DNA from: Monarcha castaneiventris obscurior
Taxonomy: Eukaryota > Chordata > Aves > Passeriformes > Monarchidae
Length of the DNA: 64,000 nt
Direction of reading: 5' to 3'
NCBI GenBank assembly: GCA_026261815.1
Contig: JAMPIT010000230.1
Location: forward strand, 8,059,001 to 8,123,000
In this document: piece after piece, positions 60,864 through 64,000 of the stretch
Layout of the letters: each line of letters begins with the position of its first letter
How positions within the stretch are numbered: position 1 is the stretch's first letter
The notes under the pieces: generated by a model
Told to the model about the DNA's origin: nothing
Database searches by the model: none
The model's input: only the letters and a program-made list of their open reading frames with translations
Translations under genes and position numbers: made by a program

Positions 60864-61799
60864 GCTAGTCCTTTAGCCATGCAGGTAATGGTGAAATCAG
60901 GGTAGACTCAAGGGAAGAGCAGCAAAAGGAAAAAAAATTATTCAGAACTGAAGTCTACAAGCAAACCAGAAATGAGTGTAAATCAGATCCTGACTTACAT
61001 GTCTATGCATCAGATTGTGCTGTCCATTTCTAAACTCAGCATATTTTCACAAATATTGTATTATGGCAATGATTGTGGTAGTTATGCTTTTCCCCAAAAT
61101 GAGACTCCTCCTCATAAAATAAAATGCAAAGTCAAAGGCTTTACAGTACAGAGGAGGGGAGAGTTGGTACAGGAAAAGCAGGATGCCTACAGAAACTGCT
61201 GCTTCGTAACTCACACACACACTCAAAGCTTGTTGTCATGAATCTCACGCCGGACAAAGGTGTCCAGGCATTGTTTTAGAAGTTCAGTGTGCTCTACCTG
61301 TTACCCTGCTGTAAATAGGAAGCAGTAGTGGCCTGTATTCCATATACTTTGTGGTTAGGGTTCAGCTATAATTTTTATTTCGGTTTCTTCATGTCAAAGT
61401 GAACTTCAAAATTTGGTTATTGATGGAATCAGTATTAGTAGTTGCTACCTGTGTAAGCAATAAACATACATACATAATAATAACCTTACCCACTCTGGAA
61501 TAAAGAAAAACATTTTTTCATGTCATGTCTTAAATTTCCATTTTAAACCATGCACAATAGACATGTACTGTCAGAAACTTCCTTTATTAACCTGTAGGGA
61601 TGCAGTTGTTTTCTTAAGACAATTATTGACTTAGTTTTCCAAATCTCCAAGGAAAGCTGTTTTGGAAGATTTTGCTTTTTAGAAAAGATGCTTCCCATAA
61701 TAACACACAAATTCTTACAGCGCCACATGCCTTAAAAACCCCTTTCTTGTGCCTGGCAGCTTTTCATTAGTCTTCCTGACTTCTCCTCTTAACCCCTCA

Positions 61800-62393
61800 T
61801 GTGTGGGTTAAGAGAAGTTCTGGCTGGGGTAATTTTGTTACAGTGACTGGTATGGGGCTGTGTTTTGGATTTGTGCTGAACACAGGGATAATAATACAGA
61901 GATGTTTTTGTTATTGCTGAGCAGAGCTCACACAGAGCCAAGGCCTTTTCTGCTTTTCCTATGGCTGTGCTGGCGAGGGGGCTGGGGGTGCCTGGGAGGG
62001 TGGGAGGAGACAGAGCTGGGACAGGCAACCCCAACTGACCAAAGGGATATTCCAGACCATGTGGCATCGTGCTCAGTATTTAAACTGGGGGAAGAAGGAG
62101 AAATGGGGGAAGTTTGGGGTGATGGGGTTTGTCTTCCCAAGTCACCGTTACGCGTGATGGGGCTCTGCTCTCCTGGAGATGGCTGAACACCTGCCTGCCG
62201 TGGGAAGCACTGAATGAATTCCTTCTTTTGCTTGGCTTGGGTGTGACTTTTGCTGTCCCAACTGAACTGTCCTTTTCTCAGCCCATTAGTTTTCCAGCTT
62301 TTACCCTCCTGATTCTCTCCCCGATCCTGCTGGAGTGGGAGTGAGCGAGTGGCTGTGTGGGGCTTGGCTGCTGGCTGGGGTTAAACCATGACA
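61800..62393 (+). mobile_element. Solitary endogenous-retrovirus LTR
   Basis: The 3' boundary is clear: GCTGGGGTTAAACCATGACA ends in the CA of an LTR and matches a family very common in songbird genomes. Internal landmarks in the right order are GCTGTGTTTTGGATTTGTGC, CCAAAGGGATATTCCAGACC, ATGTGGCATCGTGCTCAG, a TATA-like TATTTAAA at 62077-62084 followed by CTGGGGGA, GAATGAATTCCTTCTTTTGC, and GGAGTGAGCGAGTGGCTGTG. The 5' edge is less certain: TGTGTGGG begins at 61800, within an inverted repeat (TTAACCC 61789-61795 / GGGTTAA 61805-61811). No gag, pol or env sequence lies on either side, so it is a solo LTR left by recombination. No convincing target-site duplication was found. The many short frames here are not genes. 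Confidence 0.85.
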
Positions 62394-64000
62394 ACCCAGA
62401 AGTAAAATATTATTCTTTCCCCATTGCATACAAATGTTAGGTCTTTGGCACACCTAAACACACACCTTTTAAGGCAAACCCATTAAAATTAATGTAACAG
62501 CATGTACATCCATCTGGTGTACATAAGTCAGCCAGAAGCAAGTCCTTTGATGGATTTAGTCTGCTTTGTACATCTTATGAATTCAAATAGTTAAAAATGT
62601 TGCGACCTTTATGCCCAGTATTGTGCATAATTTTCAAGATTATACCTATTTTTCTGACTTTACATTTGAAGCATAGCCTAGCAATCAAACTTGAAAAGCA
62701 TTTTTGTAAAATACTGTTTTAATCCATTAAAAAGTGAAGGAGAATTTAATTTTATATCACAGATGAGACAGTTATGATCTAAAATTCCATACTAAATAGT
62801 CCCCCAAAATTATGTTAAAAGCACAAACAATGGAAGACCAAGGTAACTTCTAATTTATTTCCTGGCTTAAAAAAACTAAACTCTGATGCCTGAAATGAAA
62901 TCACTGAATGTGTTGTGTAGCTACTTTAAAAAAAATATTATACGGAAATGTGTTTTAAGTTTTACCCAGAATTTCGATATTGTAAGGTAGCAGCAGCACA
63001 GTCATATACTTTAGGAAACATGTTAATTCAGCTGACAATAATAGTGGCAAGAAAAGTAATTTTACATTTGGACAATGAAGACCAAGCAATTTTTTTACCT
63101 ACAGTGATAAACAGAAAATTTGTTCCAGAGCTAAATTTCAAAGAAAATATTGCAAGTATTATAGGATATCTGACACCTAAATCATCCCTCAGAATAATAA
63201 CAAGAAATAATCATTGCAGGCACATTAGACAAATAAGAAACAGGATGCAGGTCACACTATATGAATAATGCTATGCTATGTTTTAACCATTTTCTCAGAT
63301 GGTAGTCATGATTTTGGAAACTTTGGCTCATTTAGGAAATAAAATGAATAATACTCTACCAATAAAGCTTGGAAAAATACCCAGTACAGTAGACATCAGT
63401 ATTTTACTGTAAAAATTCAAAATGTAATTTTGTATGAACAAAAGGGACAGTATTTATGAAGGCAGACCACTACATAATATGACTGAACAAAAATAAGGTT
63501 ATTAAATATTTAAATATTTAAATATTAAATATTTTAAAAATGGAAGAAGAAGATCATGTTCAGATTTTTAACTGGTAACATCAGTGCATTTTTCCTGACT
63601 GATCAGTATCTCTGATAATGTATAATGTCCCTAATAGCCGCATCTCTCAGTTTTTCTTTTTTTTCAGCTTTTTTATTTCTTTACCTAAACATTGTCCTCA
63701 TAACTCTTAAAGATGTAACATGATTTTCTCTGTCATTGTGACATACAATTAACCTTTTTCTTATGTGCCAAGGCCCTCTGGTAGAATCTTTTATTTTAAT
63801 ATATATATCTACTAAAACAGCATATAGATAGTACAAACATATGTCTCCCTATACACATATGCATACTGCTGTGAGGATATATTCACATATAAGAATATAT
63901 GTGCATACGTAAATATAGTTAATTGCATCATGATAATTTAGTCTGTTATTGATTAAAAAATGAAATATAAAGAGGCACATTTATTCTTATAACTTTTTTT
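62394..64000. other. AT-rich non-coding DNA
   Basis: No gene is recognised. The 106-codon ATG frame at 62948-63268 has no motif or homology that I can see and lies in AT-rich DNA. A run of overlapping AAATATTT palindromic units occupies about 63500-63537, and an ATATAT-rich stretch runs from 63795 to 63920. Confidence 0.55.
63500..63537. repeat. AAATATTT tandem palindromes
   Basis: ATTAAATATT followed by TAAATATT units repeated with small changes. This is easily melted, hairpin-forming AT-rich DNA. Confidence 0.85.

Larger units (their letters stand above)
59561..61799. other. Non-coding unique DNA
   Basis: No gene is recognised. Contains the perfect hairpin at 60221-60256 and a poly-A run at 60846-60863. 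The 105-codon frame at 60140-60457 spans the hairpin and is judged a chance frame. Confidence 0.5.

Noticed and set aside
61860..62344. Frames of 70-108 codons within the LTR
   Set aside because: GC-rich non-coding LTR sequence is open by composition; the LTR family is non-coding.
62948..63268. 106-codon ATG-started frame
   Set aside because: AT-rich composition, no motif, no signal or exon context.

Overview
The window reads as a 64 kb stretch of bird nuclear DNA, most likely from a passerine, with no recognisable protein-coding exon. The evidence is its repeats. Several CR1 LINE 3' ends carry the avian tail of tandem ATTCTATG-type octamers. One short interspersed element joins a tRNA-Ile-like head to a CR1 tail, the architecture known from passerine TguSINE1-type SINEs. 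One solitary LTR resembles a family abundant in songbirds. CpG is scarce, base composition is AT-rich, and no open frame looks like a conserved protein. This fits a large intron or a gene desert; the host gene or neighbours cannot be named from the sequence.

Layout. 1-8 kb: unique DNA with a perfect 15-bp hairpin at the left edge, a tRNA-Ile/CR1 SINE (2448-2590, minus), a probable MIR-like relic (3411-3525, minus) and a CpG-enriched patch (3865-4135). 8-22 kb: AT-rich unique DNA with homeodomain-type motif clusters and two CR1 copies (16368-16586 and 19310-19840, plus). 22-28 kb: a long TATC microsatellite, a CAG/CAA trinucleotide run, and two CR1 3' ends facing away from each other. 28-38 kb: mostly unique DNA with candidate regulatory stretches, a 16-bp palindrome and a small hairpin/tandem-duplication cluster. 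38-40 kb: a very old CR1-type relic of a kind shared with turtles and crocodilians, then a CR1 copy retaining the degraded C-terminal end of its reverse-transcriptase frame. 40-52 kb: unique DNA, T-rich tracts, another ancient reptile-type repeat at 48.5 kb and several candidate conserved non-coding stretches. 52-56 kb: an unexplained stretch open on both strands, a CR1 3' end (minus), and a degraded CR1 ORF1 with its GDSL/SGNH-esterase-like domain. 56-64 kb: two of the best candidate enhancer-like blocks, a 14-bp perfect hairpin, a solitary LTR (about 61800-62393) and a very AT-rich end.

No genes here work together in a pathway. The only coding traces are dead retrotransposon frames. The most plausible function is cis-regulatory: the candidate blocks (3.9, 8.2, 10.9, 28.6, 31.3, 36.6, 40.3, 42.0, 44.8, 56.2 and 59.3 kb) were chosen by eye from their homeodomain-type AT motifs, lack of repeats and compositional contrast, and they need alignment to other birds. 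I found no convincing novel genetic system and no CRISPR, RNA gene or operon.
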